DNA of 64,000 nt from CAUPWF01 sp036656795 (GTDB lineage: Bacteria > Bacillota > Clostridia > Lachnospirales > Lachnospiraceae): assembly GCA_036656795.1 (NCBI GenBank), contig JAVXHR010000001.1:62001-126000 (forward strand). The letters run 5' to 3'. Both the position numbers and the translations under genes were made by a program. The notes beneath the pieces are model-generated. The model had not been told where the DNA came from. It ran no database searches and was given only the letters and a program-made list of their open reading frames with translations. How positions within the stretch are numbered: position 1 is the stretch's first letter; each line of letters opens with the position of its first letter. Positions 8,952-17,471 of this stretch are shown here, in pieces.

Positions 8952-9957
8952 TTTTGAATTACCACAAGAACTTATTGCCCAAGACCCACTGGAAGATCGT
9001 TCCGGTTCTCGGCTATTGGTGTTGGATAAAGTGTCAGGGAATATAGAACATCATGTATTCACAGAGATTGTAGACTACCTGATGCCAGGTGATTGTTTGG
9101 TGATTAATGATACAAAAGTGATTCCGGCACGACTGATTGGTACGAAAATCGATACCCAAGCGAAGATGGAGATACTTTTGCTAAAACGAAGAGAAGATGA
9201 TATATGGGAAACTTTAGTAAAACCAGGGAAAAAGGCGAAAATCGGTACTAAAATCAGTTTTGGAGAAGGAATTCTTATAGGAGAAGTAGTTGATGTAGTA
9301 GAAGAAGGAAACCGGCTGATTCAATTTACCTATGAGGGGATATTTGAAGAAATATTGGATCAATTAGGACAGATGCCGTTACCACCATATATTACCCATC
9401 AATTAGAAGACCAGAACCGATACCAAACCGTTTATGCAACTCATACCGGTTCTGCGGCAGCACCTACTGCAGGTCTGCATTTTACATCGGAGTTATTACA
9501 ACAGATTCAGGAGAAAGGTGTGGAGATTGCCCGTATCACCCTTCATGTTGGACTTGGAACTTTTCGACCGGTCAAAGTAGATGATATTTTGGAACATCAT
9601 ATGCATTCAGAATATTATCAGATTGAAGAAGAGGCCGCACAAAAGATCAATCATGCAAAAGCATGTGGTAAGCGAGTAATTGCAGTAGGCACCACCAGTT
9701 GCAGAACGATAGAGTCGGCAGCTGACGATGCAGGAAAGATACAAGCTTCCAGTGGCTGGACAGAGATATTTATCTATCCGGGGTATCAGTTTAAAGTATT
9801 GGATTGTCTGATTACAAACTTTCACCTGCCGGAATCTACACTCTTAATGTTGGTGTCAGCATTAGCAGGCAGAGAACATATTATGGCGGCCTATGAGGAG
9901 GCTATTCGGGAAAGGTATCGATTCTTTAGTTTTGGAGATGCGATGTTTATTGGATAA
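8929..9957 (+). CDS. queA: S-adenosylmethionine:tRNA ribosyltransferase-isomerase
   Basis: QueA moves the ribosyl part of SAM onto preQ1 in tRNA to give epoxyqueuosine, in queuosine synthesis at the anticodon wobble position. 342 residues, usual length. Seen motifs: FNFELPQELIAQDPLEDRSG at the N-terminus, NDTKVIPARL, TGSAAAPTAGLHFT, HVGLGTFRPV, and the C-terminal LITNFHLPESTLLMLV. The ATG at 8929 is followed by a second ATG at 8932; an AAAGGAAAGG site lies upstream. It overlaps the RDD gene by 23 bases. No tgt, queC or queD genes are in the window. Confidence 0.96.
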   Translation: MMKRQDFNFELPQELIAQDPLEDRSGSRLLVLDKVSGNIEHHVFTEIVDYLMPGDCLVINDTKVIPARLIGTKIDTQAKMEILLLKRREDDIWETLVKPGKKAKIGTKISFGEGILIGEVVDVVEEGNRLIQFTYEGIFEEILDQLGQMPLPPYITHQLEDQNRYQTVYATHTGSAAAPTAGLHFTSELLQQIQEKGVEIARITLHVGLGTFRPVKVDDILEHHMHSEYYQIEEEAAQKINHAKACGKRVIAVGTTSCRTIESAADDAGKIQASSGWTEIFIYPGYQFKVLDCLITNFHLPESTLLMLVSALAGREHIMAAYEEAIRERYRFFSFGDAMFIG

Positions 9958-9983
9958 ATAGTTTGTGAGAAGGGTGAAAAGAA

Positions 9984-11039
9984 ATGTACGAAGAGATCAT
10001 AAAAGGAATTCAACCGCTAGACGCCAATGCGATGGTAAACTGCAAAGCCCGTTTTACACAATTAGCAAAACCCATCTATGGATTGGGAAAATTTGAAGAG
10101 GTCTTTATGCAGATTGCGGGGATTACAAAATCGTCGGATATTTGTCTGGCTAAAAAAGCATTGGTTGTTATGTGCGCAGACCATGGTGTGATTGATGAAG
10201 GGATATCCCAGATGAATAGCCATACAACGGCACTTATGGCCGACCAATATAATACCGGAAAAGCGGCAGCTTGTATTATGGCGAAACAAGCCCATGTTGA
10301 TGTTATCCCAGTGGATATAGGACTGAAAGAAGAAGCGAATATTCATAGTGTAAAAGTGATGTCAGGAACAGACAATATTGCAAAAGGGCCTGCGATGACG
10401 ATAGAAGTGGCAAGAGAAACGATAGAATTGGGGATTCGTATTGCTATTGAATGTAAAGAAAAAGGGTATCAGATTTTAATTGCAGGAGAATTGGGTGCCG
10501 GTAATACAACATCTTCCACTGCGCTAGCAACAGTATTGTTAGAAGAAGACGTGGAACATATGACAGGTACAGGAATGGGTCTATCATTTGAAGGGCTAAA
10601 GAAAAAGCGAGATGTGATTGCAAAAGCGCTACAGATGAATGCACCTGATAAAAAAGAGATATTAGAAACACTGGCAAAACTTGGAGGACTAGAAATTGCT
10701 GGATTGGTTGGCGTCTATCTTGGTGCGGCTTCTTGCAATATTCCGATTGTAATTGATGGGTATATCTCAGCGGTAGCAGCATTAGTGGCCAGTAGATTAT
10801 GTCCCTTGATTCGAAGCTATATTATTCCCTCACATCTTTCTAAAGAGCCGGGAATGGAACTGGTATTACAGCGATTAGTTGTGACACCATTCCTTACTTG
10901 CGATATGAATATGGGAGAGGGAACGGGAGCGTTGGCATTGATGCCGGTCTTTGACATGGTACAAGCACTCTATGAAGAGATGAATACTTTTGAAGAGTTA
11001 GGTATGGAGCCGTACAAAGTATTTGGCTGTCATTCGTAG
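9984..11039 (+). CDS. cobT: Nicotinate-nucleotide--dimethylbenzimidazole phosphoribosyltransferase
   Basis: CobT activates the lower-ligand base (5,6-dimethylbenzimidazole or a related base) to its alpha-ribotide for assembly onto cobinamide. 351 residues, full length. Recognised segments: VMCADHGVIDEGISQ, GELGAGNTTSSTAL, the IPIVIDGYISAVAAL strand-helix, and GEGTGA, where Glu312 is the expected catalytic base. No other cob genes sit beside it, so it may serve corrinoid salvage or remodelling rather than full synthesis. The cobalamin riboswitch starts after its stop and so does not control it. Its position directly beside a B12-controlled uptake operon supports a salvage role (inference). Confidence 0.95.
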   Translation: MYEEIIKGIQPLDANAMVNCKARFTQLAKPIYGLGKFEEVFMQIAGITKSSDICLAKKALVVMCADHGVIDEGISQMNSHTTALMADQYNTGKAAACIMAKQAHVDVIPVDIGLKEEANIHSVKVMSGTDNIAKGPAMTIEVARETIELGIRIAIECKEKGYQILIAGELGAGNTTSSTALATVLLEEDVEHMTGTGMGLSFEGLKKKRDVIAKALQMNAPDKKEILETLAKLGGLEIAGLVGVYLGAASCNIPIVIDGYISAVAALVASRLCPLIRSYIIPSHLSKEPGMELVLQRLVVTPFLTCDMNMGEGTGALALMPVFDMVQALYEEMNTFEELGMEPYKVFGCHS

Positions 11040-11051
11040 ACAAATTCATAA

Positions 11052-11080
11052 TTGACAAAATTAAGAAATGTAAGTAATAT
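11052..11080 (+). promoter_or_regulatory. Promoter of the cobalamin riboswitch operon
   Basis: TTGACA (11052-11057) and TAATAT (11075-11080), 17-bp spacer, immediately upstream of the riboswitch. Confidence 0.6.
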
Positions 11081-11087
11081 AAGAGAA

Positions 11088-11262
11088 AAGATTGGTTCCG
11101 ATTAGACCGGATGAAAAGGGAATGTGGTGTAAGTCCACAGCAGCTCACTCTACTGTAAGGAATGACGAATCCTGCAAAACCACTATAATGTAGCAAAGTA
11201 TACATGATGGGAAGGGCAGGTAGTAGGTTTTAGTTCTAAGTCAGGATATCTGCCAATATATA
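11088..11262 (+). promoter_or_regulatory. Cobalamin riboswitch
   Basis: Adenosylcobalamin-type aptamer. The conserved blocks appear in order: GGTTCCGATTAGACCGGATG, AAAAGGGAATGTGGTG, AAGTCCACAGCAGCTCAC (the B12 box region), CTGTAAGGAATGACGAATCC, a central GGGAAGG, then AAGTCAGGATATCTGCC closing the aptamer. A terminator at 11396 lies between aptamer and first gene, so B12 binding most likely lowers read-through. It controls the five-gene surface protein and ECF operon downstream. Very confident. Confidence 0.95.
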
Positions 11263-11395
11263 TAGTGAAATCTTTCGGTGAGGACAAGAGGATACACAAA
11301 TTATAAAAGTCGGATTTTGGCGATGGAAGAGTACAAGGAGATTAAAAAGTGGTTTCCAAGTATTCTCTTTGACTAAAAATTCTTTTTTGTGTGTT

Positions 11396-11426
11396 AGAAG
11401 AGCAACCGTATGTTGCTCTTCTTTTT
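11396..11426 (+). terminator. Riboswitch-controlled intrinsic terminator
   Basis: A perfect 11-bp stem (AGAAGAGCAAC at 11396-11406 and GTTGCTCTTCT at 11412-11422) with a 5-base loop is followed by TTTTAT. It lies 35 bases before the ATG of the first operon gene. The 130 bases between aptamer and terminator hold no gene and probably contain the antiterminator partner. Confidence 0.8.
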
Positions 11427-11460
11427 ATGGAGTCTCCCAAAGCAGATAGGAGAAGAAAGA

Positions 11461-14400
11461 ATGAAAGAAAATCAGAATCAGAATCATAATCATAGGAAAA
11501 AGGGGTTCAAACAAAGAATCCTAGGTTTGTGTCTGGCAATGCTTTTAGTGTGCAACACCGGTATTAACAATAGTTTGGTGCATGCAGAAGAACCAGATAA
11601 GGAGAAAGTGCAGTCAGGCCAAGAAGAACAGATTACAGAAAAAGACATACCTACGGTAGAAAAAGATGAACCTACGGTAGAAAAAGATGAACCTGCGATA
11701 AACACACAGGTACCGATTGTAGCAAATGATACAGTAGAGTCTATTCCAGAGCCGGTTACCACACCAGCTGTGCTGGGTAATAATGCGCCCATCAAGGACA
11801 TTGGATTAGGTGTAACTGTTACACTTTATATCTCTGGGTATGATTCCATCATACAGACACCGGTAAAAGTTACGATGCCAGATACTTATCGGACGTTGCA
11901 AGCATATGGATTAACATCTGTAGATGCAAAGGTGGATCCTGGGTATTTTACACCGCTTCATGTGTTGGCGCAATATTGTGAAACGACCTATGGAGATGTA
12001 GCAAACACTCTTACATGTGGAACCTCTGGATTCTTGATGGATATCGCAGGGATGAAAGGTGGAACTCGACAGGCAACGGATACATCTTTGATGTATGCGG
12101 TCAATCATGCCTATCCCAAACCTGCCGGTTCACAATGGGGCTATGGGATTGCGGAATGTCCTATTACTGGTGGAGATTTCATTGCAATCTATGATATGTG
12201 GTATAGCAGTCATGCGTCCGGCGCATATAGTTGGTTTACTGAATCTTCTAAAACAGCTGTAGCCGAACAGGCATTTACCGTGTCTTTACAAACTATGGAC
12301 GGTATGAGCGGCGCGGCAGGGAATTCGGGTGGAGCTAAACTGCAGGTCTTAGATGCACAACAACAAGAGATTACAGACCCCCAAATTATAAGTGTGGGAA
12401 AGACCGATAATATGGGACGTGGTACGGTGACTATTCATCAAGCGGGAACCTATACAATAACCGCAGAACGTATGGGGACTAATTACGATAGTACGGGTAA
12501 TCCGGCATATGATCTTAGCAAACCTTATTGTGAGGTAACGGTGACACCGGCACAGGTAATGACAGATGAAGCTTCAGTAGCCAGTGCCAAAGAGGAATTG
12601 AGTCTGGGTGATGTATCAGCAGTTACAGGAGATATTCAACTTCCGGCAACAGGAAACCATAAAACGTCCATTCAATGGAGTAGTAGCAATCCGACAGCAT
12701 TGAGTATTCAAGGTGCTGTAAAGCGCCCAGTAGATTCGAATACAAAGGTTATCTTAACGGCTACCATTACCAAGGGAACGGCAATTACAACGAAGGAAAT
12801 AGAAGTAACCATTCAAGGATATACAACAGCACTGAAAAGCCTTATCGTGAATCCGGGAACACTGGAGTATACACCTACTGTAGGCACATATACTGTGTAT
12901 GTACCAGAAGCGTGTAATGAGATTAAAGTAACGGCAGAGACCAATGCCGATGCTAGCTATTTTAAGATAAATGGCTCACCTATCTATAGTGTCAGTGGAA
13001 CCAAACAAGTTCCATTACAGGCGAATCAGGATACCAGCTTTAAGATAGAGGTACTGACAAAAGGAACCTGGGGTACCACCACCATTACAGTGAAGCATGC
13101 CAATCAAGGGCCAGCGTTACCGGAGCTTCCTAACTCTTGGGGACAACATCTTGGAAATGCTATGAATAACGCAGCGACTTCTGCCGCGACTCCGACGGAG
13201 AATGCAGGATTATTGTGGGAAAGTCAAGGAGGTGTACCGGACGCATGGGGCACAGGGTATGCAGGAACCCCAATCTTAGTAAACGGCAAGATCTATGTAG
13301 TGCGAAACCAGCAGATTCAGATATTAAATGCGACGACCGGTGAAAAAGAACAGGCTGCAAATCTGATTTCAAATGCAGGTTATTATAGTTATATTACGTA
13401 TGGAGAGGGCAAGATATTTGTACCTCTTGAGAATGGAACGATACAGTGTTTCAATGCAGTTACGTTAGAGTCTTTATATGTCACTCAATTACCGGGACTT
13501 GGATTACAGGGACTTAGCTCTGTGTATTATAAGGCAGGAAAGATCTATGTGGGATTTACCAATGGTGCGTTTACAGACGAAGGGCTAAAGGGTCGCTTTG
13601 TGGCTTATGATACCGTAGATATAGATAAGGATCGTACAGATGAACGGATTCCACCAGCATGGAGTTATGGACAAAGTAGTTATTATGGAGGGGGAGCAGT
13701 AGCTGCAAACCAGTACATTATCTTTGCGGGAGATGATGGAAAAGTGGTAGCGGTAGATTCTGCGACGGGAGAAAAGAAGAGTGAATTCACGGCTAATGGA
13801 AAGATACGTTGTTCCCTTGTATATGAACAGGGATATATATGGTTTACCACACAAAAAGGAAATCTATATAAATTATCAGTAGATGACGCAGGAAGTTTAA
13901 CACAAGCAGCAATGGCAACACTTCCGGCTTCGAGTAAATCCTCTCCTGTTGTTACAGGTGGTAAAGTTTATGTAACGGGAGGAACTTTTACAGGAGGGTT
14001 TTTAGCCGTCTATGATACAAGTCTGATGTTATTGGCAGATATAAAAACGACAGCCGAGGCATTGACTCCAACCGTCAGCACCGCATATGAGAATGTCTAT
14101 GTATATTTTGCCCAGAATGCAACACCTGGTTCTGTTTATGTTGCAAAAGTGACGGGAAATAATAAGATCACATTGGAGACTTTATATACCCCCAAACATG
14201 CAAATTACTGCATGAGTAATATCGTAATCGGGGAAGATGGAACCCTATATTATGGCAATGATTCGGGTTATCTTTTTGCCTTGGGGAAACAAACCCAAGA
14301 GGTGCCTCCGTTAAAACAAGATCCGACGCAGGAACCTCCTAAGGGAGAACAATCGGAGTTAAAACCAGAAGTATTGCCAGGACTGACCGACCCAATATCT

Positions 14401-15159
14401 ACACAAGGTGGCCTCGTACTTCGCGGGGGTGGACGGAATTCATTGGCAGATAAATTAGTGGCAGGAAACGAGATATCAAAAACCAGCGGTCGTATTGCAC
14501 AATTAATTGGTGCCAGAGATGCTGAGGGAAAGCAAAGCCTTACAATTAAAAATGCGCCGAAGAAACTTGATAGTCAAGTGTTTACAGAACTTGCCAAATA
14601 TCCAAAGTTTCGATTGATTTTAGATTGTGGTGGGTATACATTAAGTATATTAGGTGCTGACATTCAGAATCAAGACAGTACATTAAGTACCCAGATTGAG
14701 AAAAAAGAGAATACATTATCGGAAGAAATAGGAAAGAAACTTGGAACGCATCAGCAATTTGAATTTGTTCAAGAGGGGGTACTACCAGGGACTGTAACGG
14801 TGGTGTATCAAACACCGGAGAATCTAAAGAATTGTAAAGAAATATACTTGTATTATATGAATAAACTTTCCCAACCAACGAAAGCAATTGTAGAAAAAGG
14901 GTATACGATGTTTGCGCTGGATAATAATGATGATTTCATCCTGTCAGATACACCGGTAGGAGAGATAGGAGTTGTAGCAACAGATACTACGGCTAAAAAA
15001 ATCCAAGCATATTCTCAAGAACCATCACAAGCAAGTCGACGGTTTCCTATGTGGATATGGGTTATGATCAGTGTGTTAGCAGGTGGTGTGATTGGTGGAG
15101 CTGTTGTAGGAAATGCGCTGAGGATCAAACATAAAAAGGAGCGTACATGGGACATATAA
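11461..15159 (+). CDS. Large secreted membrane-anchored protein with Ig-like domains and beta-propeller (B12-regulated)
   Basis: A 1232-residue surface protein, first gene of the riboswitch operon. Signal peptide with cleavage near residue 42 (VHA/EE), then a TVEKDEP repeat linker. Residues about 115-275 resemble a DUF4430 or transcobalamin-like module: a Leu/Ala-rich PLHVLAQYC helix, GFLMDIAGM, LMYAVNHAYP and GGDFIAIYDMW. An Ig-like domain follows (about 365-458, with IQWSSSNPTAL), then a cadherin-like beta-sandwich (about 460-550). A PQQ-like beta-propeller (about 560-940) shows repeats such as GKIYVVRNQQIQILNATTG and DGKVVAVDSATGEK. After an uncharacterised C-terminal domain comes a transmembrane helix (about 1195-1217) with a KHKKER tail. 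ATG 11461 has an AGGAGA site; the frame opens earlier, at 11410, but inside the terminator. Domain names are from pattern, cobalamin binding is inference. Confidence 0.8.
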   Translation: MKENQNQNHNHRKKGFKQRILGLCLAMLLVCNTGINNSLVHAEEPDKEKVQSGQEEQITEKDIPTVEKDEPTVEKDEPAINTQVPIVANDTVESIPEPVTTPAVLGNNAPIKDIGLGVTVTLYISGYDSIIQTPVKVTMPDTYRTLQAYGLTSVDAKVDPGYFTPLHVLAQYCETTYGDVANTLTCGTSGFLMDIAGMKGGTRQATDTSLMYAVNHAYPKPAGSQWGYGIAECPITGGDFIAIYDMWYSSHASGAYSWFTESSKTAVAEQAFTVSLQTMDGMSGAAGNSGGAKLQVLDAQQQEITDPQIISVGKTDNMGRGTVTIHQAGTYTITAERMGTNYDSTGNPAYDLSKPYCEVTVTPAQVMTDEASVASAKEELSLGDVSAVTGDIQLPATGNHKTSIQWSSSNPTALSIQGAVKRPVDSNTKVILTATITKGTAITTKEIEVTIQGYTTALKSLIVNPGTLEYTPTVGTYTVYVPEACNEIKVTAETNADASYFKINGSPIYSVSGTKQVPLQANQDTSFKIEVLTKGTWGTTTITVKHANQGPALPELPNSWGQHLGNAMNNAATSAATPTENAGLLWESQGGVPDAWGTGYAGTPILVNGKIYVVRNQQIQILNATTGEKEQAANLISNAGYYSYITYGEGKIFVPLENGTIQCFNAVTLESLYVTQLPGLGLQGLSSVYYKAGKIYVGFTNGAFTDEGLKGRFVAYDTVDIDKDRTDERIPPAWSYGQSSYYGGGAVAANQYIIFAGDDGKVVAVDSATGEKKSEFTANGKIRCSLVYEQGYIWFTTQKGNLYKLSVDDAGSLTQAAMATLPASSKSSPVVTGGKVYVTGGTFTGGFLAVYDTSLMLLADIKTTAEALTPTVSTAYENVYVYFAQNATPGSVYVAKVTGNNKITLETLYTPKHANYCMSNIVIGEDGTLYYGNDSGYLFALGKQTQEVPPLKQDPTQEPPKGEQSELKPEVLPGLTDPISTQGGLVLRGGGRNSLADKLVAGNEISKTSGRIAQLIGARDAEGKQSLTIKNAPKKLDSQVFTELAKYPKFRLILDCGGYTLSILGADIQNQDSTLSTQIEKKENTLSEEIGKKLGTHQQFEFVQEGVLPGTVTVVYQTPENLKNCKEIYLYYMNKLSQPTKAIVEKGYTMFALDNNDDFILSDTPVGEIGVVATDTTAKKIQAYSQEPSQASRRFPMWIWVMISVLAGGVIGGAVVGNALRIKHKKERTWDI
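11650..11691 (+). repeat. Two perfect 21-bp tandem repeats
   Basis: The unit at 11650-11670 is repeated exactly at 11671-11691 and encodes PTVEKDE twice, just after the signal peptide. A degenerate first copy precedes it. Seven codons per unit keeps the frame when copy number changes. Confidence 0.8.
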
Positions 15160-15902
15160 ACAGAATTAAAAAAAGTGAAATAAGTGAAATAAGTGAAATA
15201 AGTAAAAGAAGTAAAATAATCAGATGCCTCCTGCTCCTTGGCATCTGTATGGCAATAACAGCTTGCGGGACGAAAGATCAAGCCGTAACCAAAGATGAGA
15301 CAAAGACCGCAACATCAAAAGAGATGAAATCAACCAAAGATGGGAATCTAAAGTCCCAACAGATTCCAGAAGACTTATTACCAACTGATGGGGGAGAATC
15401 CATAGAAGATACCACAGGTCGCAAAGGACAATCAAAAGGACAGGAAGATATCTATGATGTGGCAAGGGGGCAATCAGGTACAGCAAGTCAAACAGGTGGG
15501 CAGACCACAGATGCCAATGGCTCTTCCTCTACTATAAAAGACACGGAAAGCAGTACAGACCATACGGACAAGACGATACAGGTCACCATTAGTGCGGAAT
15601 GTGCAAATGCAGTAAACTATGGGTTACAGGTACCGGAAGTCTGTTTAAAAAAAACCAGCGTGAAGTTAACTACTGGTCAGACGGTGTATGATGCACTTAG
15701 TGTATCCGGTGTCAATTTTGTGGGAAGCAGTGGCTATGTAAGTGGTATCGCAGGAGTGTATGAAAAAGATTGCGGATCAAAGAGTGGCTGGATGTATCTG
15801 GTAAATGGAAGTGTGGGAAATACCGGAAGCAATCGATACGTCTGTAAAGAGGGAGATGTCATTGAATGGCGTTATACAACAAACATGGGAAAAGATCTTT
15901 GA
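15147..15902 (+). CDS. DUF4430-domain lipoprotein (B12-regulated)
   Basis: A 251-residue lipoprotein. A basic, repeat-encoded N-region is followed by a hydrophobic stretch and a lipobox ending at Cys40 (ITAC). Residues 41-140 are a Lys/Thr/Ser/Asp-rich linker with no obvious fold. Residues about 145-250 form a DUF4430 domain: TVYDALSVSGVNF, GYVSGIAGVYEKD, SGWMYLVNGSVGN and EGDVIEWRYT. This family is related to the C-terminal ligand-binding domain of vertebrate transcobalamin and intrinsic factor. It overlaps the previous gene by 13 bases with AAAAGGAG inside that gene. With the ECF genes behind it, the natural reading is a surface receptor that hands corrinoid to the transporter. The role is inference; the lipobox and domain are visible. 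Confidence 0.85.
   Translation: MGHINRIKKSEISEISEISKRSKIIRCLLLLGICMAITACGTKDQAVTKDETKTATSKEMKSTKDGNLKSQQIPEDLLPTDGGESIEDTTGRKGQSKGQEDIYDVARGQSGTASQTGGQTTDANGSSSTIKDTESSTDHTDKTIQVTISAECANAVNYGLQVPEVCLKKTSVKLTTGQTVYDALSVSGVNFVGSSGYVSGIAGVYEKDCGSKSGWMYLVNGSVGNTGSNRYVCKEGDVIEWRYTTNMGKDL
15174..15218 (+). repeat. Five 9-bp tandem repeats in the lipoprotein signal region
   Basis: AGTGAAATA occurs at 15174, 15183 and 15192, followed by AGTAAAAGA at 15201 and AGTAAAATA at 15210. Each unit is three codons, giving Ser-Glu-Ile repeats and then Ser-Lys units. Copy number could change without shifting the frame. Confidence 0.9.
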
Positions 15903-16606
15903 TGATAAAAAAGATAATACAAGGGTGCGCTATTTTATTACCACCGATTCTATTAATCTGGATGACGGTGGCAGAATTTTCCTATGGAGCAGTGGCAAGT
16001 ATTCTGGTAGTTGTGCTGGCGCTTGTTCCTTTTTTTTTAGAGTTCGAGCGACAAAAACCCAGACCACGAGATCTGGTTCCTATTGCAGTTATGAGCGCCA
16101 TTGGAGCATTAGGCCGCGCTTTGTTTGCAGCCGTTCCAAGCTTTAAACCAACCAGTGCTATTGTTATTATTACAGGAATGCAGTTTGGCCCACAGGCAGG
16201 ATTTTTAACCGGTACATTATCTGCGTTGGCAAGCAACATGTTTTTGGGACAAGGACCATGGACTCCGTGGCAGATGTACGCATGGGGAATTATGGGATAT
16301 GTAGCCGGTTGGCTGGAGCAAAAAGGGGCGTTTCAGTACCGTACATTCTTATATAGCTACGGACTGATGGCAGGAGTACTGTTTGGCTGGTTTATGAATC
16401 TGTGGTATGTGGTGGGATATGTGCGTCCGATTACCGCTACTACGATTTTTATTGCATATGGTTCTAGTATGGTTATGGATATGGCTCATGGGATTTCTAC
16501 GGTTCTTTTTTTGGTAATCTTAGAGAAACCTTGGGGGAAAAAGTTGAAGCGACTGAAATTCAAATATGGAATTTGCAATCATGGGGGAGATGACGAATGT
16601 ACATAA
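15902..16606 (+). CDS. ECF transporter S component, predicted corrinoid specificity
   Basis: The substrate-binding membrane subunit of an energy-coupling factor transporter. 234 residues with about six transmembrane helices. Helices 3-4 contain the ECF-S-like pattern SAIGALGRALFAAVPSF and ITGMQFGPQAGFLTGTLSALASNMFLG, followed by a tryptophan-rich GPWTPWQMYAWGIMGYVAGWL loop-helix. The ATG at 15902 overlaps the lipoprotein stop (TGATG), which fits coupled translation; a longer frame from 15866 would run into that gene. The S-component family is visible, but the substrate is inferred from the upstream cobalamin riboswitch and the DUF4430 protein. Confidence 0.8.
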   Translation: MIKKIIQGCAILLPPILLIWMTVAEFSYGAVASILVVVLALVPFFLEFERQKPRPRDLVPIAVMSAIGALGRALFAAVPSFKPTSAIVIITGMQFGPQAGFLTGTLSALASNMFLGQGPWTPWQMYAWGIMGYVAGWLEQKGAFQYRTFLYSYGLMAGVLFGWFMNLWYVVGYVRPITATTIFIAYGSSMVMDMAHGISTVLFLVILEKPWGKKLKRLKFKYGICNHGGDDECT

Positions 16607-17469
16607 GAAAAGCTACGCTATTTACAACATTGCATCCGATGGTATTAGGCGTATATGCGCTGGCCACTCCTGTTTTAGCCATGCTATCAAGAATTCCTGT
16701 TTTTTTAGCGATTGCAGTTGTATCTTCAGTGGGTATTCATGGGTTTTATTATGGGATACGACAAACGGGAAAAACAATAAAATTTCTCATACCATTGATT
16801 GGATTAATTATAATTGCTAATTTTATATTAAATCCCAGAGGTGCTATGATTTTATTTCAGATAGGTCATCATACTTTTACCGTAGAGAGTTTATGCTTTG
16901 GGGTAGAAAGTGGAGCAATGCTGGCTACGGTATTATTATGGCTTCGTTGTTTTGCAGTGTTGTTGCCTAATGAAAAATTCTTATACTTATTTGGAATTAG
17001 ATTACCCAATACAGCATTGTTACTTTCCATGATCTTTAAGCTGTTTCCGGAGACTCAATATAAGATGCAGTGTATTCAAAATGCACAAAAAGGAACGGTA
17101 TCCAACCAAAAGCAATCGGTAAAAGAAAAGTTAAAAAAAGCATTGCGACAAATTTCAACTTTATTAGAATGGAGCATGGAAGACAGTATTGAGATGGCAG
17201 ATTCTATGAAAGCAAGAGCTTATGGTACAGAAAGAAGAACTACCTATGCTACTTATTCTTTTGCGGTGTGGGATTGTGAAGGATTGCTGTTCATGCTGGT
17301 ATGTATTGTAATAACAGGAATGGGAATGTATGGTACCATGTCACATAGTTTGGCGTCAGTTTGTTATATTGTATTCTTATGGAGCCCTGTTTTAGTTGAA
17401 TTAGTAGATCTGATACAAATGGCATTTCGTGATTACAAAAATAAAACGAAAGTGCAAAAGGGGGAATGA
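16597..17469 (+). CDS. ecfT: ECF transporter transmembrane component EcfT
   Basis: EcfT links the S component to the ATPases. 290 residues: hydrophobic helices at roughly 17-35, 38-55, 65-80 and 105-125, then a charged cytoplasmic region. The coupling-helix signature appears as MADSMKARAYGTERRT (about residue 205), the Ala-Arg-Ala/Gly motif that docks on the ATPases, followed by a final pair of helices. It overlaps the S gene by 10 bases and its own GGGGGAGA site lies in that gene. The stop overlaps an ATG of the next frame. A complete dedicated ECF set in one operon is the less common arrangement; many Firmicutes share one EcfAAT among several S proteins. Confidence 0.88.
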   Translation: MYIRKATLFTTLHPMVLGVYALATPVLAMLSRIPVFLAIAVVSSVGIHGFYYGIRQTGKTIKFLIPLIGLIIIANFILNPRGAMILFQIGHHTFTVESLCFGVESGAMLATVLLWLRCFAVLLPNEKFLYLFGIRLPNTALLLSMIFKLFPETQYKMQCIQNAQKGTVSNQKQSVKEKLKKALRQISTLLEWSMEDSIEMADSMKARAYGTERRTTYATYSFAVWDCEGLLFMLVCIVITGMGMYGTMSHSLASVCYIVFLWSPVLVELVDLIQMAFRDYKNKTKVQKGE

Positions 17470-17471
17470 TT

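Noticed and set aside
11410..11460. Upstream extension of the large propeller protein to the ATG-less frame start at 11410
   Set aside because: It would start inside the riboswitch terminator arm; ATG 11461 has a good ribosome site and is followed by a standard signal peptide.
15174..15218. Short tandem repeats as a CRISPR remnant
   Set aside because: Units are 9 bases without spacers and lie in frame inside a coding region.
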